Below are positions 9,656-17,841 of a DNA stretch of 64,000 nucleotides, piece by piece; the first letter of the stretch is position 1, and each line of letters begins with the position of its first letter. Below the pieces are notes generated by a model that had not been told where the DNA came from, did not search any database, and saw only the letters and a program-made list of their open reading frames with translations. Location: NCBI RefSeq assembly GCF_002028425.1, contig NZ_CP020042.1:992001-1056000 (forward strand), read 5' to 3'. A program made the translations under genes and the position numbers. Source of the stretch: Streptomyces katrae. Its GTDB lineage: Bacteria; Actinomycetota; Actinomycetes; Streptomycetales; Streptomycetaceae.

Positions 9656-9933
9656 CGCAGAGCAAAGCGGAAGGAAATTCATCCGGATCTCCGTGCGGTT
9701 CCCGCACCCCGCGCCGGGCCGGTGTTTACGCGCCCTTAACGCCTGGAACGGCGTGTCGGGCTTGCCCCGCACGATGGAATCCGTACATGGACAGCTCTTG
9801 ACCTGCGGATGTCGTCGAGCTTCCATAACGGCCCGGGAGCCACACCAACGGAAGTGCCCACCACCGCCTCGGAGGCGATACCGCTCCCGCACCCCCAGCT
9901 TCTTCGCAACTGCCGATCGGAAATCCCGCACCG

Positions 9934-11343
9934 ATGACTGAAACGATCAGCGCTCCCCAGGCGCTCGCCCCGGCCACCGGGCCCACCCCCCAGAAGCTCA
10001 AGCGCTCCATCGGCGTCGTCGGCGGGACCCTGCTCACGCTCTCGTGCGTGACGCCCGCCTCGACCCTGTTCGTCGTCGTGCCCGATCTCTTCTCCAGCCT
10101 CGGCACCTGGACCGCCCTGACCATCGCGATCGGCTCGCTGCTCTGTATCGGCGTGGCGTTCTGCTACTCGGAGCTGGGGACGCTGATCCCCAGCGCGGGC
10201 GGCGAGTACGCCATGGTCTCCACCCTCGCGGGGCGGCTCGCGGGCTGGCTGGTGTTCGTGCTGTCGCTGCTCGTGGTGATGATCGTGCCTCCGGTGATCG
10301 CCATGGGCACCGCCGACTACCTCGCCCCCGTGGTCCACATCCCGGCCCCGGTGGCCGGTGGCGCGGTGATGCTGCTCGCGACCCTCGCCGGTCTGCTGGA
10401 CCTGCGGGCCAACGCCTGGATCACCGGCATCTTCCTGGTCCTCGAGGTGGTCGCGGCGGCGCTGGTGGCCGTGCTGGGCTTCGCCCACAGCGAGCGGGGC
10501 GCCGGTGCGCTGGTGCACGGCACGGTGGCCGCCGAGGGCGGCGGCACCTCCACGGTGACGGCCATGATGGTGGTCTCCGGGCTGGCGATCGCACTGTTCA
10601 TCACCCAGGGCTTCTCGACGGCCGTCTACCTTTCGGAGGAGCTGGAGAAGCCGCGCCGCAACGTGCCCCGGACCGTCCTGGCCACGCTCGCCATCTCCAC
10701 CGCCGTCATCCTGGTCCCGGTCATCGCGATCACCGTGGGCGCCCCGGACCTGGACGCGCTGACCTCCGGTGACCTCGGCGCGATGGTGACCGCCTGGTCG
10801 AACTCGGCCGTCGGCACCTTCGTCAGCCTCTGCGTGGCCCTCGCGATCATCAACGCCGGCATCGTCATGGTCATCCAGAACTCCCGGGTGCTGTTCGCCT
10901 CGGCCCGCGACAAGGCCTGGCCCGAGCCGGTCAACCGCGCTCTGTCCCGCCTGGGCCGCTTCGGCTCCCCCTGGGTGGCCACCCTGCTGGTCGGTCTGCC
11001 GGGCGCGGCGATGTGCTTCGTCAACCTGGACACCCTGTACGGGGTGACGGGCGTGTCGGTGACCGGCATGTACCTGCTGGTCGCGGTGGCGGCGCTGTTC
11101 AGCCGGCGCGGGGCGCACCGCGAGGCGGCCGCCTGGCGGATGCCGCTGTGGCCGGCGGTGCCGGTCGCGCTGATCGCCGTCCTCGCGTACATCCTGACCC
11201 AGCAGGAGACCCAGTACCTGCTGTGGACCGGCGGCATCACCGCCGTCGCCACCCTGTACTGGGCGCTGTACCTGCGGCCGCGCAAGGACACCCGCTGGCT
11301 GGTCAGCATCCCGGAGGACGCCGAGGAGCCGGCCGCGGCGTAG
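9934..11343 (+). CDS. APC-family amino acid/polyamine permease
   Basis: A 469-aa integral membrane protein with about 12 predicted helices, of the APC superfamily. The first helix region KRSIGVVGGTLLTLSCVTPAS contains the unwound glycine-rich motif that binds substrate carboxyl and amine groups in this fold. EELEKPRRNVPR before helix 7 is a classic APC loop motif. The substrate is an amino acid or amine but cannot be specified. It has a 278-bp upstream region with TTGACC at about 9799, so it probably has its own promoter. It is closed by a strong hairpin at 11362-11412. Confidence 0.88.
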   Translation: MTETISAPQALAPATGPTPQKLKRSIGVVGGTLLTLSCVTPASTLFVVVPDLFSSLGTWTALTIAIGSLLCIGVAFCYSELGTLIPSAGGEYAMVSTLAGRLAGWLVFVLSLLVVMIVPPVIAMGTADYLAPVVHIPAPVAGGAVMLLATLAGLLDLRANAWITGIFLVLEVVAAALVAVLGFAHSERGAGALVHGTVAAEGGGTSTVTAMMVVSGLAIALFITQGFSTAVYLSEELEKPRRNVPRTVLATLAISTAVILVPVIAITVGAPDLDALTSGDLGAMVTAWSNSAVGTFVSLCVALAIINAGIVMVIQNSRVLFASARDKAWPEPVNRALSRLGRFGSPWVATLLVGLPGAAMCFVNLDTLYGVTGVSVTGMYLLVAVAALFSRRGAHREAAAWRMPLWPAVPVALIAVLAYILTQQETQYLLWTGGITAVATLYWALYLRPRKDTRWLVSIPEDAEEPAAA

Positions 11344-11361
11344 CCTCCCTGGACGCCTTCC

Positions 11362-11412
11362 GGGAACGGCCGGTGGGCCGCCGCACACCGCGGCGGCCCA
11401 CCGGCCGTTCCC
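11362..11412. terminator. Strong bidirectional terminator
   Basis: A perfect 23-bp inverted repeat (11362-11384 with 11390-11412) with a 5-nt loop, placed between the convergent stops of the permease and the GH15 gene. Its position and stability make it a terminator for both. Confidence 0.85.
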
Positions 11413-11417
11413 GTGCT

Positions 11418-13205
11418 TCAGGGGGCGTCGGCGCCCAGGGTGAGGGCGGTGTTCACCAGGCCGATGTGGCTGAAGGCCTGGGGGAAGTTGCCGAGCTGGC
11501 GCCCGCTCGCGGGGTCGTACTCCTCGGCGAGCAGGCCCACGTCGTTGCGGACGGCCAGCAGGCGTTCGAAGAGTTCCCGGGCCTCCTTGGGCCGGCCCGT
11601 CAGGTGCAGGGCGTCCGCCAGCCAGAACGAGCAGGCCAGGAAGGCCCCTTCGTCGCCGGGCAGTCCGTCGACGGAGGGGCCTTCGGTGCTGTAGCGGCGG
11701 ACCAGTCCGCTGCTGCCGAGCTCGGCCCGTACGGCGTCGACGGTGCCGATGACGCGCGGGTCCTCGGGCGGCAGGAAGCCGACGCGCGGGATGAGCAGGG
11801 TGGCCGCGTCGAGTTCGCGGGAGCCGTAGTACTGGGTGAAGGTGCCGCGTCCGGGGTCGTAGCCGTGCTCGCAGACGTCGCGGTGGACCTCGTCGCGCAT
11901 CGCCCGCCAGCGCTCCACGTCGCCGGGCATGTGGGGGGCGGCCTCCAGGGTCCGCACGGCCCGGTCGGCGGCCACCCAGGCCATCACCTTGGAGTGGGTG
12001 AAGTGGCGGCGCGGGCCGCGCACCTCCCACAGCCCCTCGTCGGGCCGGCGCCAGTTGCGCTCCAGGAAGTCGAGCAGGGCGAGCTGGATCTTCCAGGCGT
12101 GCCGTTCCGAGGCCAGTCCGGTGGAGCGGGCCAGGTACAGGGAGTCGAGGACTTCTCCGTAGACGTCCAGCTGGAGCTGGTCGACGGCGGCGTTGCCCAC
12201 GCGGACGGGCGCGGAGCCGGCGTATCCGCGCAGCCACGGGAGCTCCGTCTCGGGGATGCGGCGCTCGCCGCCGATCCCGTACATGATCTGGAGGTCGGCC
12301 GGGTCGCCGGCGACGGCGCGCAGCAGCCAGCCGCGCCAGGCGCGGGCCTCGTCGCGGAATCCGGTGGTCAGGAGCGCGCCGAGGGTGAGGGTGGCGTCGC
12401 GCAGCCAGCAGTAACGGTAGTCCCAGTTGCGGACGCCGCCGAGCTCCTCCGGAAGGGAGGTGGTGGCGGCCGCGGCGATCCCGCCGGTGGGGGCGTACGT
12501 CAGGGCCTTGAGGGTGATCAGGGAGCGGGTGACGGCCTCCTCGTAGGGGCCCTGGTAGCGGCACTGGGCGGACCAGTCGCGCCAGTCGGCGAGGCTCTGT
12601 GCCAGGGCCTCGTACGGGTCGACGCGGGCGGGGCGGGGCTCGTGCGAGGGGTGCCAGGTCAGCACGAAGGCGACCTTCTCGCCGGGGCCGACGGTGAACT
12701 CGGAGCGGGTGCTGTTGGCCTCGCCCCAGGTGCGGACGGGTGGCTCGCTGCGGAACCAGACCGAGTCCGGTCCGGCGACGGCGACCCGGTCGCCCTCGCT
12801 GCGCCGGACCCAGGGGACGACGTGGCCGTAGTCGAAGCGCAGGCGCAGGGTGCTGCGGACGGTGACCCGGCCGGAGACGCCCTCGACGATGCGCATGACG
12901 TCGGGGGCGGTGTCGCGCTGCGGCATGAAGTCGGTGACCTTGACGGTGCCGTCGTCGGTCTCCCAGAGGGATTCGAGGACCAGCGATCCGTCGGCGTAGG
13001 CCCGCCGGGAGCACCGCTCGCCGTCGGCGGCGCCGGCCGGGGCGATCGTCCAGTGGCCGTTCTCCTCGTCGCCGAGGAGGGCGGCGAAGCAGGCGGCGGA
13101 GTCGAAGCGGGGCAGGCACAGCCAGTCGATGGACCCGTCGCGGCCGACCAGTGCGCTGGTCATGAGGTCGCCGATGAGTGCGTAGTCTTCGATGGGTTGT
13201 GTCAT
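11418..13205 (-). CDS. Glycoside hydrolase family 15 protein (glucoamylase/trehalase-like)
   Basis: A 595-aa cytoplasmic protein with no signal peptide. It opens with PIEDYALIGDLMTSALVGRD and RDGSIDWLCLPRFD, the hallmark N-terminal beta-sandwich start of actinobacterial GH15 proteins. The catalytic (alpha/alpha)6 barrel carries VRNWDYRYCWLRDATLTL, a second acid region ELPWLRGYAGS and GLWEVRG. Family members hydrolyse alpha-glucosidic bonds; in mycobacteria and streptomycetes some are trehalases. ATG 13205 is preferred over 13238 because GGAGAA precedes it and the conserved start follows directly. Confidence 0.9.
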   Translation of the reverse strand: MTQPIEDYALIGDLMTSALVGRDGSIDWLCLPRFDSAACFAALLGDEENGHWTIAPAGAADGERCSRRAYADGSLVLESLWETDDGTVKVTDFMPQRDTAPDVMRIVEGVSGRVTVRSTLRLRFDYGHVVPWVRRSEGDRVAVAGPDSVWFRSEPPVRTWGEANSTRSEFTVGPGEKVAFVLTWHPSHEPRPARVDPYEALAQSLADWRDWSAQCRYQGPYEEAVTRSLITLKALTYAPTGGIAAAATTSLPEELGGVRNWDYRYCWLRDATLTLGALLTTGFRDEARAWRGWLLRAVAGDPADLQIMYGIGGERRIPETELPWLRGYAGSAPVRVGNAAVDQLQLDVYGEVLDSLYLARSTGLASERHAWKIQLALLDFLERNWRRPDEGLWEVRGPRRHFTHSKVMAWVAADRAVRTLEAAPHMPGDVERWRAMRDEVHRDVCEHGYDPGRGTFTQYYGSRELDAATLLIPRVGFLPPEDPRVIGTVDAVRAELGSSGLVRRYSTEGPSVDGLPGDEGAFLACSFWLADALHLTGRPKEARELFERLLAVRNDVGLLAEEYDPASGRQLGNFPQAFSHIGLVNTALTLGADAP

Positions 13206-13303
13206 TTCTCCGCTGTTCCCCCGATGGCCCCGGGTCAATCAGCCCACCGGAACACGGGGCGGGGCGGGCCGCCCCCGCGGGAGCGGCGGGGACGGCCGGG
13301 TGG

Positions 13304-13885
13304 TCAGCTCCGCACGAGGAGGGTGACCGCGGCGAGGGCCACGCCGAGGGCGAGGGCCGCCGCGCCGAGCGCCGGGCGGGGGGTGCGCAGCGCCGGGAGC
13401 GGCAGGAGGCGGTCCAGGGCGAGGCGGCCGGGGCCGGTGAGGGTGAGGGCGGCCGCGGCGGCCGCGAGGAGCAGCTCGTACTCCATGCCCTTGGGGGCGA
13501 AGAAGGCGCCGGCGCCGTGGACGGCGAGGGCGTTGATCATCGTGCCGGTGACGGCGGCCCCGGCGAGCGGGGTGAGCAGGCCGGCGGCGAGGCCGAGGCC
13601 GCCCAGGGTCTCGGTCAGGCCGGCGACCGCGGCCATGGCCTCGCCGGCCGGGTAGCCGACGGAGGTGAAGAACCCGCCGGTGCCGCTGATGCCGCCGCCG
13701 CCGAACCAGCCGAAGAGCTTCTGGGCGCCGTGGGCGGCGACGGCCAGGCCGAGGACCACGCGCAGGAGCAGCAGTCCGGCGTCCAGGCCGGCGGTGGAGG
13801 TGGTGGGCGCGGGGGTGGGGGTGGGGGCGGATACGGCCGGTGCCGTGGCCGGGGCCTTCGTCGCGGTGGCGGAGGCGCTGGTCAT
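13304..13885 (-). CDS. DoxX family membrane protein
   Basis: A 193-aa protein with a Thr/Pro/Ala-rich N-terminal 33 residues and four hydrophobic segments. DoxX features are LLLLRVVLGLAVAAHGAQKLFGWFGG, the glycine-rich loop before GFF, and GLTETLGGLGLAAGLLTPLAG. DoxX-type proteins are small membrane subunits linked to quinol chemistry or oxidative-stress complexes; the exact role is unknown. It is divergent from the marR gene over 123 bp that hold two copies of an operator-like sequence, so it is the probable target of that regulator. Confidence 0.88.
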   Translation of the reverse strand: MTSASATATKAPATAPAVSAPTPTPAPTTSTAGLDAGLLLLRVVLGLAVAAHGAQKLFGWFGGGGISGTGGFFTSVGYPAGEAMAAVAGLTETLGGLGLAAGLLTPLAGAAVTGTMINALAVHGAGAFFAPKGMEYELLLAAAAAALTLTGPGRLALDRLLPLPALRTPRPALGAAALALGVALAAVTLLVRS

Positions 13886-13938
13886 GGGGGGGTTCCTTCC
13901 GGTCGGGGCGGTCCGAGGTGTGGTTCGCGAGCAGCTTG

Positions 13939-13951
13939 TTCAAATTCGAAC
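13939..13951. promoter_or_regulatory. Operator-like site 1 in the doxX-marR gap
   Basis: TTCAAATTCGAAC, a near-palindrome, is repeated exactly at 13976-13988. The copies are 37 bp apart in an AT-richer island between divergent doxX and marR. This is the layout expected for a MarR dimer site controlling both genes. Confidence 0.65.
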
Positions 13952-13975
13952 CGCCGACCCGACACTAGCCACTGA

Positions 13976-13988
13976 TTCAAATTCGAAC
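13976..13988. promoter_or_regulatory. Operator-like site 2 in the doxX-marR gap
   Basis: Second exact copy of TTCAAATTCGAAC, ending 20 bp before the marR start. Occupancy here would block the marR promoter, fitting autoregulation. Confidence 0.65.
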
Positions 13989-14008
13989 AACTCGTGTACC
14001 CTGGCGCC

Positions 14009-14473
14009 ATGGACGGAACGAGATGGCTGGACGAGCGCGAGATGCGGGCCTGGAGGAGCTTCCTGGCCGCTTCCGCCCTGGTGAACCGGCACCTCGACCA
14101 GCAGCTCAAGGACGATTCAGGACTCTCCCACCCCCAGTACGAGATCCTCGTGCGGCTCGCCGCGGCACCCGGCGGCGAGCTGCGCATGACGGAACTCGCC
14201 AACGGGCTGATCAACTCCAAGAGCGGGCTGACCTACCAGGTCACCCAGATGGAGAAGGCCGGACTCGTCCGGCGCCGCAGCTGCCCCTCCGACGTGCGCG
14301 GTGTCTTCGCCGTCCTCACCGACGCCGGCCGGGCCCGGCTGGAGGCGGCGGCGCCCGGCCATGTGACGGCCGTACGGCAGGTCCTCGTCGACGTGCTCAC
14401 CCCCGCTCAGCTCGACGCGCTCGCCGACGGCCTCGGCGAGGTCGGCCGGCGGCTGCGCGAGCTGGGCGGCTGA
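14009..14473 (+). CDS. MarR-family transcriptional regulator
   Basis: A 154-aa winged-HTH regulator. The recognition region is LRMTELANGLINSKSGLTYQVTQMEKAGLV (about 58-87), followed by the wing with RRRSCPSDVRGVFAVLTDAGR, which is diagnostic of MarR proteins. ATG 14009 is taken rather than the in-frame GTG at 13994, because it leaves the second operator copy clear. It is divergent from doxX with paired operator-like sites between them, so it likely represses doxX and itself. The ligand is unknown. Confidence 0.9.
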   Translation: MDGTRWLDEREMRAWRSFLAASALVNRHLDQQLKDDSGLSHPQYEILVRLAAAPGGELRMTELANGLINSKSGLTYQVTQMEKAGLVRRRSCPSDVRGVFAVLTDAGRARLEAAAPGHVTAVRQVLVDVLTPAQLDALADGLGEVGRRLRELGG

Positions 14474-14582
14474 CCCGCCGTCCGCTCGGCCGTTCCTCCC
14501 CTGATCCGGCGCCCGGCCGTGGTTGACTTCGAAACCCCGGCCGCGAACGGGGCCGGGGCGCCGCGCCATCTGGGAGGCAGCT

Positions 14583-15590
14583 TTGAGGATGCTCATCAAC
14601 TCCGCGGACACCGTAGTCGCCGACGCGCTGCACGGGATGGCGGCCGCACATCCCGAACTCGACGTGGACGCGGAGCGGCGGGTGGTGCTGCGGCGCGACG
14701 CCAAGACCGGCGGCCGGGTGGGCCTGGTCTCCGGCGGCGGCTCCGGGCACGAGCCGCTGCACGGCGGGTTCGTGGGGTACGGGATGCTCTCCGCGGCCTG
14801 CCCCGGCGAGGTGTTCACCTCCCCGGTGCCCAACCAGATGCTGCACGCGGCGGGCAGCGTGGACGCCGGACAGGGCGTCCTGTTCATCGTCAAGAACTAC
14901 ACCGGCGACGTCCTCAACTTCCAGATGGCGGCCGAGCTCGCCGAAGAGGACGGCTTGCAGGTGGAGAGCGTCCTCGTCAACGACGACGTCGCCGTCACGG
15001 ACAGCCTGTACACGGCCGGGCGCCGCGGTACGGGCGCCACCCTGTTCGTGGAGAAGATCGCCGGCGCGGCCGCCGAGGAGGGAGCGCCCCTGGACCGGGT
15101 CGCGGCCCTCGCCCGGCAGGTCAACGAGAGCTCGCGCAGCTTCGGCGTCGCCCTCAGCGCCTGCACCACCCCCGCCAAGGGCAGCCCCACGTTCCAGCTC
15201 CCCGAGGGCGAGCTGGAACTGGGCATCGGCATCCACGGCGAGCCCGGCCGGGAACGGCGGGCCATGATGAGCGCGCGGGAGATCGCGGACGTGGCCGTGG
15301 GCGCCGTACTGGACGGCCTCGCCGAGACCGGCGGCCCCGCCGACGGCCCCGTGCTGGCCCTGGTCAACGGCATGGGCGCGACCCCGCTGCTGGAGCTGTA
15401 CGGGTTCCACGCGGAGGTGGCCCGGGTCCTGGGGGCCCGCGGTGTCCCCGTGGCCCGCGCCCTGGTCGGCAACTACGTCACCTCCCTCGACATGGCGGGC
15501 TGTTCGGTGACGCTCTGCCGGGCCGACGAGGAGCTGCTGCGGCTCTGGGACGCCCCGGTGCAGACTCCGGCGCTGCGCTGGGGGCGCTGA
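14583..15590 (+). CDS. dhaK: Dihydroxyacetone kinase subunit DhaK
   Basis: Substrate-binding subunit of the PTS-dependent dihydroxyacetone kinase. The covalent hemiaminal histidine lies in GIGIHGEPG, with GSGHEP and YTGDV carrying the other active-site residues. If translation starts at TTG 14583 (MRMLINSADTVV), these fall at His218, His56 and Asp109, the numbering I recall for E. coli DhaK. GGGAGG ends 5 nt before this TTG; the alternative ATG 14589 is 11 nt away. It has 335 aa, the usual size. It heads a dhaK-dhaL-dhaM operon that phosphorylates dihydroxyacetone with phosphoenolpyruvate-derived phosphate. Confidence 0.93.
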   Translation: MRMLINSADTVVADALHGMAAAHPELDVDAERRVVLRRDAKTGGRVGLVSGGGSGHEPLHGGFVGYGMLSAACPGEVFTSPVPNQMLHAAGSVDAGQGVLFIVKNYTGDVLNFQMAAELAEEDGLQVESVLVNDDVAVTDSLYTAGRRGTGATLFVEKIAGAAAEEGAPLDRVAALARQVNESSRSFGVALSACTTPAKGSPTFQLPEGELELGIGIHGEPGRERRAMMSAREIADVAVGAVLDGLAETGGPADGPVLALVNGMGATPLLELYGFHAEVARVLGARGVPVARALVGNYVTSLDMAGCSVTLCRADEELLRLWDAPVQTPALRWGR

Positions 15591-15655
15591 GGAGGCAGGA
15601 CGGAATATGGCGGCCGGAGCACGACCGACGGACCATGACGGACGAAAGGATTCCG

Positions 15656-16264
15656 GTGCGTGACGCAGAGTTCTTCCGGGGCTGGCTGGAGGCCGCCGCC
15701 GCGGCGGTGGAACGGGAGGCGGACCGGCTGACCGAGCTCGACTCCCCCATCGGCGACGCCGACCACGGCACCAACCTGCTGCGGGGCTTCACGGCCGTCC
15801 GCGCCGCGCTGGCCGACGCGGACCCCTCGACGGCGCCCGGCGCACTCCTCCAACTGGCCGGCCGTACGCTGATCTCCACGGTCGGCGGCGCCTCCGGCCC
15901 CCTGTACGGCACGCTGCTGCGCCGCACGGGCAAGGAGCTCGGGGAGGACGCGGAGGTCTCCGACGCCGCACTGCAGCGGGCCCTGGAGGCCGGGGTGGCC
16001 GCGGTGGCCCAGCTGGGCGGGGCGGCGCCGGGCGACAAGACGATGCTGGACGCCCTGACCCCGGCGGTCACGGCACTGGGCACGTCCTACCGGGCGGCCC
16101 GGGACGCGGCGGAGGCCGGCGCCCTGGCGACGGTGCCGATACTGGCCCGCAAGGGCCGGGCGAGCTACCTCGGCGAACGCAGCGTCGGCCACCAGGACCC
16201 GGGCGCCACCTCCTCCGCCCTGCTCCTGACCGCGCTGGCGGACACGGCGGAGGGGGCGCGGTGA
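15656..16264 (+). CDS. dhaL: Dihydroxyacetone kinase subunit DhaL
   Basis: ADP-binding subunit that transfers phosphate from DhaM to dihydroxyacetone on DhaK. The Mg-ADP ligand loop is LDSPIGDADHGTN, and STVGGASGPLYGT and GDKTMLDAL are further family signatures. GTG 15656 gives the family-like start MRDAEFFRGWLEA and has AAAGGA 5 nt upstream; ATG 15635 in the same frame is a less likely alternative. It has 202 aa, normal for DhaL. The stop overlaps the dhaM start (GTGA), implying translational coupling. Confidence 0.92.
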   Translation: MRDAEFFRGWLEAAAAAVEREADRLTELDSPIGDADHGTNLLRGFTAVRAALADADPSTAPGALLQLAGRTLISTVGGASGPLYGTLLRRTGKELGEDAEVSDAALQRALEAGVAAVAQLGGAAPGDKTMLDALTPAVTALGTSYRAARDAAEAGALATVPILARKGRASYLGERSVGHQDPGATSSALLLTALADTAEGAR

Positions 16265-16659
16265 CCCCCGTCGGCATCGTCCTGGTCTCGCACAGCGCCC
16301 GGGTCGCGGAGTCGGTGGCGCAACTGGCCCAGGGCCTGGCGGCGGGCGGCGCGGTCGCTCCGGTGGCCCCGGCGGGCGGCAGCCCCGACGGCGGCCTCGG
16401 CACGAGCGCGGAACTGGTCCTCGCGGCGGCGGCAGCGGTGGACCAGGGGGCCGGGGTGGCGCTGCTGGCGGACCTGGGCAGCTCGGTCCTGACGGTGAAG
16501 GCCCTGCTGGAGGACGGGGAACTCCCCCCGAACTCCCGCCTGGTGGACGCCCCGTTCCTGGAGGGCGCGGTGGCGGCGGTCGTGGCGGCGTCGGCGGGCG
16601 CCCCGCTGGAGGCGGTGGTGGCGGCCGCCACGGAGGCGTACGGCTACCGCAAGACGTGA
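16261..16659 (+). CDS. dhaM: PTS-dependent dihydroxyacetone kinase phosphotransferase subunit DhaM
   Basis: A 132-aa protein with the EIIA-Man fold. It starts VGIVLVSHSARVAE, with the phosphorylated histidine at position 11, and has the glycine-rich GTSAELVLAAAAAVD and LLADLGSSVLTVK. It carries only the EIIA-like domain; the HPr and EI-like extensions of E. coli DhaM are absent, so phosphate must come from general PTS HPr. GTG 16261 overlaps the dhaL stop. Confidence 0.92.
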   Translation: MTPVGIVLVSHSARVAESVAQLAQGLAAGGAVAPVAPAGGSPDGGLGTSAELVLAAAAAVDQGAGVALLADLGSSVLTVKALLEDGELPPNSRLVDAPFLEGAVAAVVAASAGAPLEAVVAAATEAYGYRKT

Positions 16660-16660
16660 C

Positions 16661-16714
16661 GGGGCGCGGGGGTGTGCGGCCGGAGCCGGCACGGCCGGAG
16701 CCCACCCCCCGCCC
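16661..16714. terminator. Possible terminator between dhaM and the S4 gene
   Basis: An imperfect GC-rich inverted repeat: a G-rich arm at 16661-16675 pairs with a C-rich arm at about 16701-16714. It lies between convergent stops. The pairing has mismatches, so this is a weaker call. Confidence 0.35.
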
Positions 16715-16721
16715 CGGTCGG

Positions 16722-17138
16722 CTACCGCCCCCGGAGGCTGTCGAACTCCCGCCGCTCCCGCTTGGTGGGCCGCCCGGCCCCCCGGTCCCGGATGCCCACC
16801 ACGGCGGCCTCCACCGGCGTCGGCACCGGCGGGCTGTTGTCGACGAAGCACTCGGCCGCCACCGGCGCGCCCACCCGCTTGGTCACGGGCCTGCGCACCA
16901 CGACCACCCGTTCCCGCCCGGCGTGGAAGAGCCGTACCTCGTCGCCCGCCCGCACCTGCTGCGCCGGCTTGGCCCGTTCTCCGTTGACCTTCACGTGCCC
17001 CGCCCGGCAGGCGGTCGCCGCGACGGACCGGGTCTTGGTGAGCCGGACCGACCAGATCCAGGCGTCCACCCGCGCGGTACCCGCCTCCAGCGGACCCGGG
17101 CCGGCCGCTGCGGCCGTGCTGCTCTTCGTATCAGCCAT
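16722..17138 (-). CDS. S4-domain RNA-binding protein (Hsp15-like)
   Basis: A 138-aa protein. The S4 domain spans about 23-85: VDAWIWSVRLTKTRSVAATACRAGHVKVNG followed by KPAQQVRAGDEVRL, the classic pattern of the Hsp15/HslR group. The C-terminal tail has GRPTKRERREFDSLRGR, also seen in that group. E. coli Hsp15 (133 aa) rescues stalled 50S subunits carrying nascent chains; the same role is plausible here. It is divergent from the HTH-TOBE gene and convergent with dhaM. Confidence 0.88.
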   Translation of the reverse strand: MADTKSSTAAAAGPGPLEAGTARVDAWIWSVRLTKTRSVAATACRAGHVKVNGERAKPAQQVRAGDEVRLFHAGRERVVVVRRPVTKRVGAPVAAECFVDNSPPVPTPVEAAVVGIRDRGAGRPTKRERREFDSLRGR

Positions 17139-17202
17139 GCGCCGAGCCTATCGATCCGTCGGCCCGGAACCGGAACGCATTTTGGCGGATACCACAAGGG
17201 TC

Positions 17203-17216
17203 ATCGCATCTGCGAT
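17203..17216. promoter_or_regulatory. Palindrome upstream of the HTH-TOBE gene
   Basis: ATCGCA-TC-TGCGAT, a perfect 6-bp dyad with a 2-bp spacer, 57 bp upstream of the start at 17273. It is a candidate binding site for the molybdate-type regulator it precedes, or for control of the divergent S4 gene. Confidence 0.45.
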
Positions 17217-17272
17217 AGAGAACGCGCCAAATGAATTGCACATGCGGCCTCAATGCCCCTACCTTGTCGCGC

Positions 17273-17668
17273 ATGCAGTCCTACACCATCGGACAGGCGG
17301 CGCGTCTGCTGGGCGTCAGCCCGGACACCGCGCGGCGCTGGGCCGACGCCGGCCGGGTCGCGACCCATCGCGACGAGGCGGGGCGTCGCCTGATCAACGG
17401 CCGTGACCTCGCGGCCTTCTCCGTCGAGGTGGGGCAGGGCGCTCACACCGAGGACGGGGAGCCGTACACCTCGGCGCGCAACGCCTTCCCCGGCATCGTC
17501 ACGGCCGTCACGCTCGGCGACGTGGCCGCCCAGGTCGAGATCCAGGCAGGTCCCCACCGTCTGGTCTCCCTGCTGACCCGCGAGGCCGTCGAGGAGCTCG
17601 GACTGGAGGTCGGCATGCAGGCCACCGCCCGCGTGAAGTCGACCAGCGTGCACATCGACCGCACCTGA
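17273..17668 (+). CDS. HTH-TOBE molybdenum-pterin-binding regulator
   Basis: A 131-aa protein with two parts. Residues 1-55 are a MerR/excisionase-like HTH (YTIGQAARLLGVSPDTARRW...RLINGRDLAAF). Residues about 63-131 are a TOBE/Mop domain (SARNAFPGIVTAVTLGDVAAQVEI...LGLEVGMQATARVKSTSVHI), which binds molybdate or molybdopterin. ATG 17273 is chosen because the HTH starts directly after it; no Shine-Dalgarno is evident, so the message may be leaderless. It precedes modA and modBC on the same strand and is probably their Mo-responsive regulator, a small actinobacterial counterpart of ModE. Confidence 0.87.
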   Translation: MQSYTIGQAARLLGVSPDTARRWADAGRVATHRDEAGRRLINGRDLAAFSVEVGQGAHTEDGEPYTSARNAFPGIVTAVTLGDVAAQVEIQAGPHRLVSLLTREAVEELGLEVGMQATARVKSTSVHIDRT

Positions 17669-17841
17669 CCCCGGCGCGGCGCGGCCCGCGGCCGCCCCGC
17701 CCCCCTGATCCGCCCGCCCGCGCGATCCACGCGATCCACGCACCATCGTTCGTCCCCACCCGCTCCGCCCGTCACGGCGCGGGTCATACCGCGCGGCCCG
17801 GCACCCGGCCGGCCGCCGACCCGACCGAGGAGCCCCCTCCC

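Noticed and set aside
9656..9933. Riboswitch upstream of the APC permease
   Set aside because: The 278-bp leader has no arrangement of conserved motifs that I recognise; only a weak TTGACC promoter hint.
16659..17273. RNA gene or riboswitch (Moco type) upstream of the Mo genes
   Set aside because: No conserved Moco-riboswitch helices were recognised; only a simple dyad is present.
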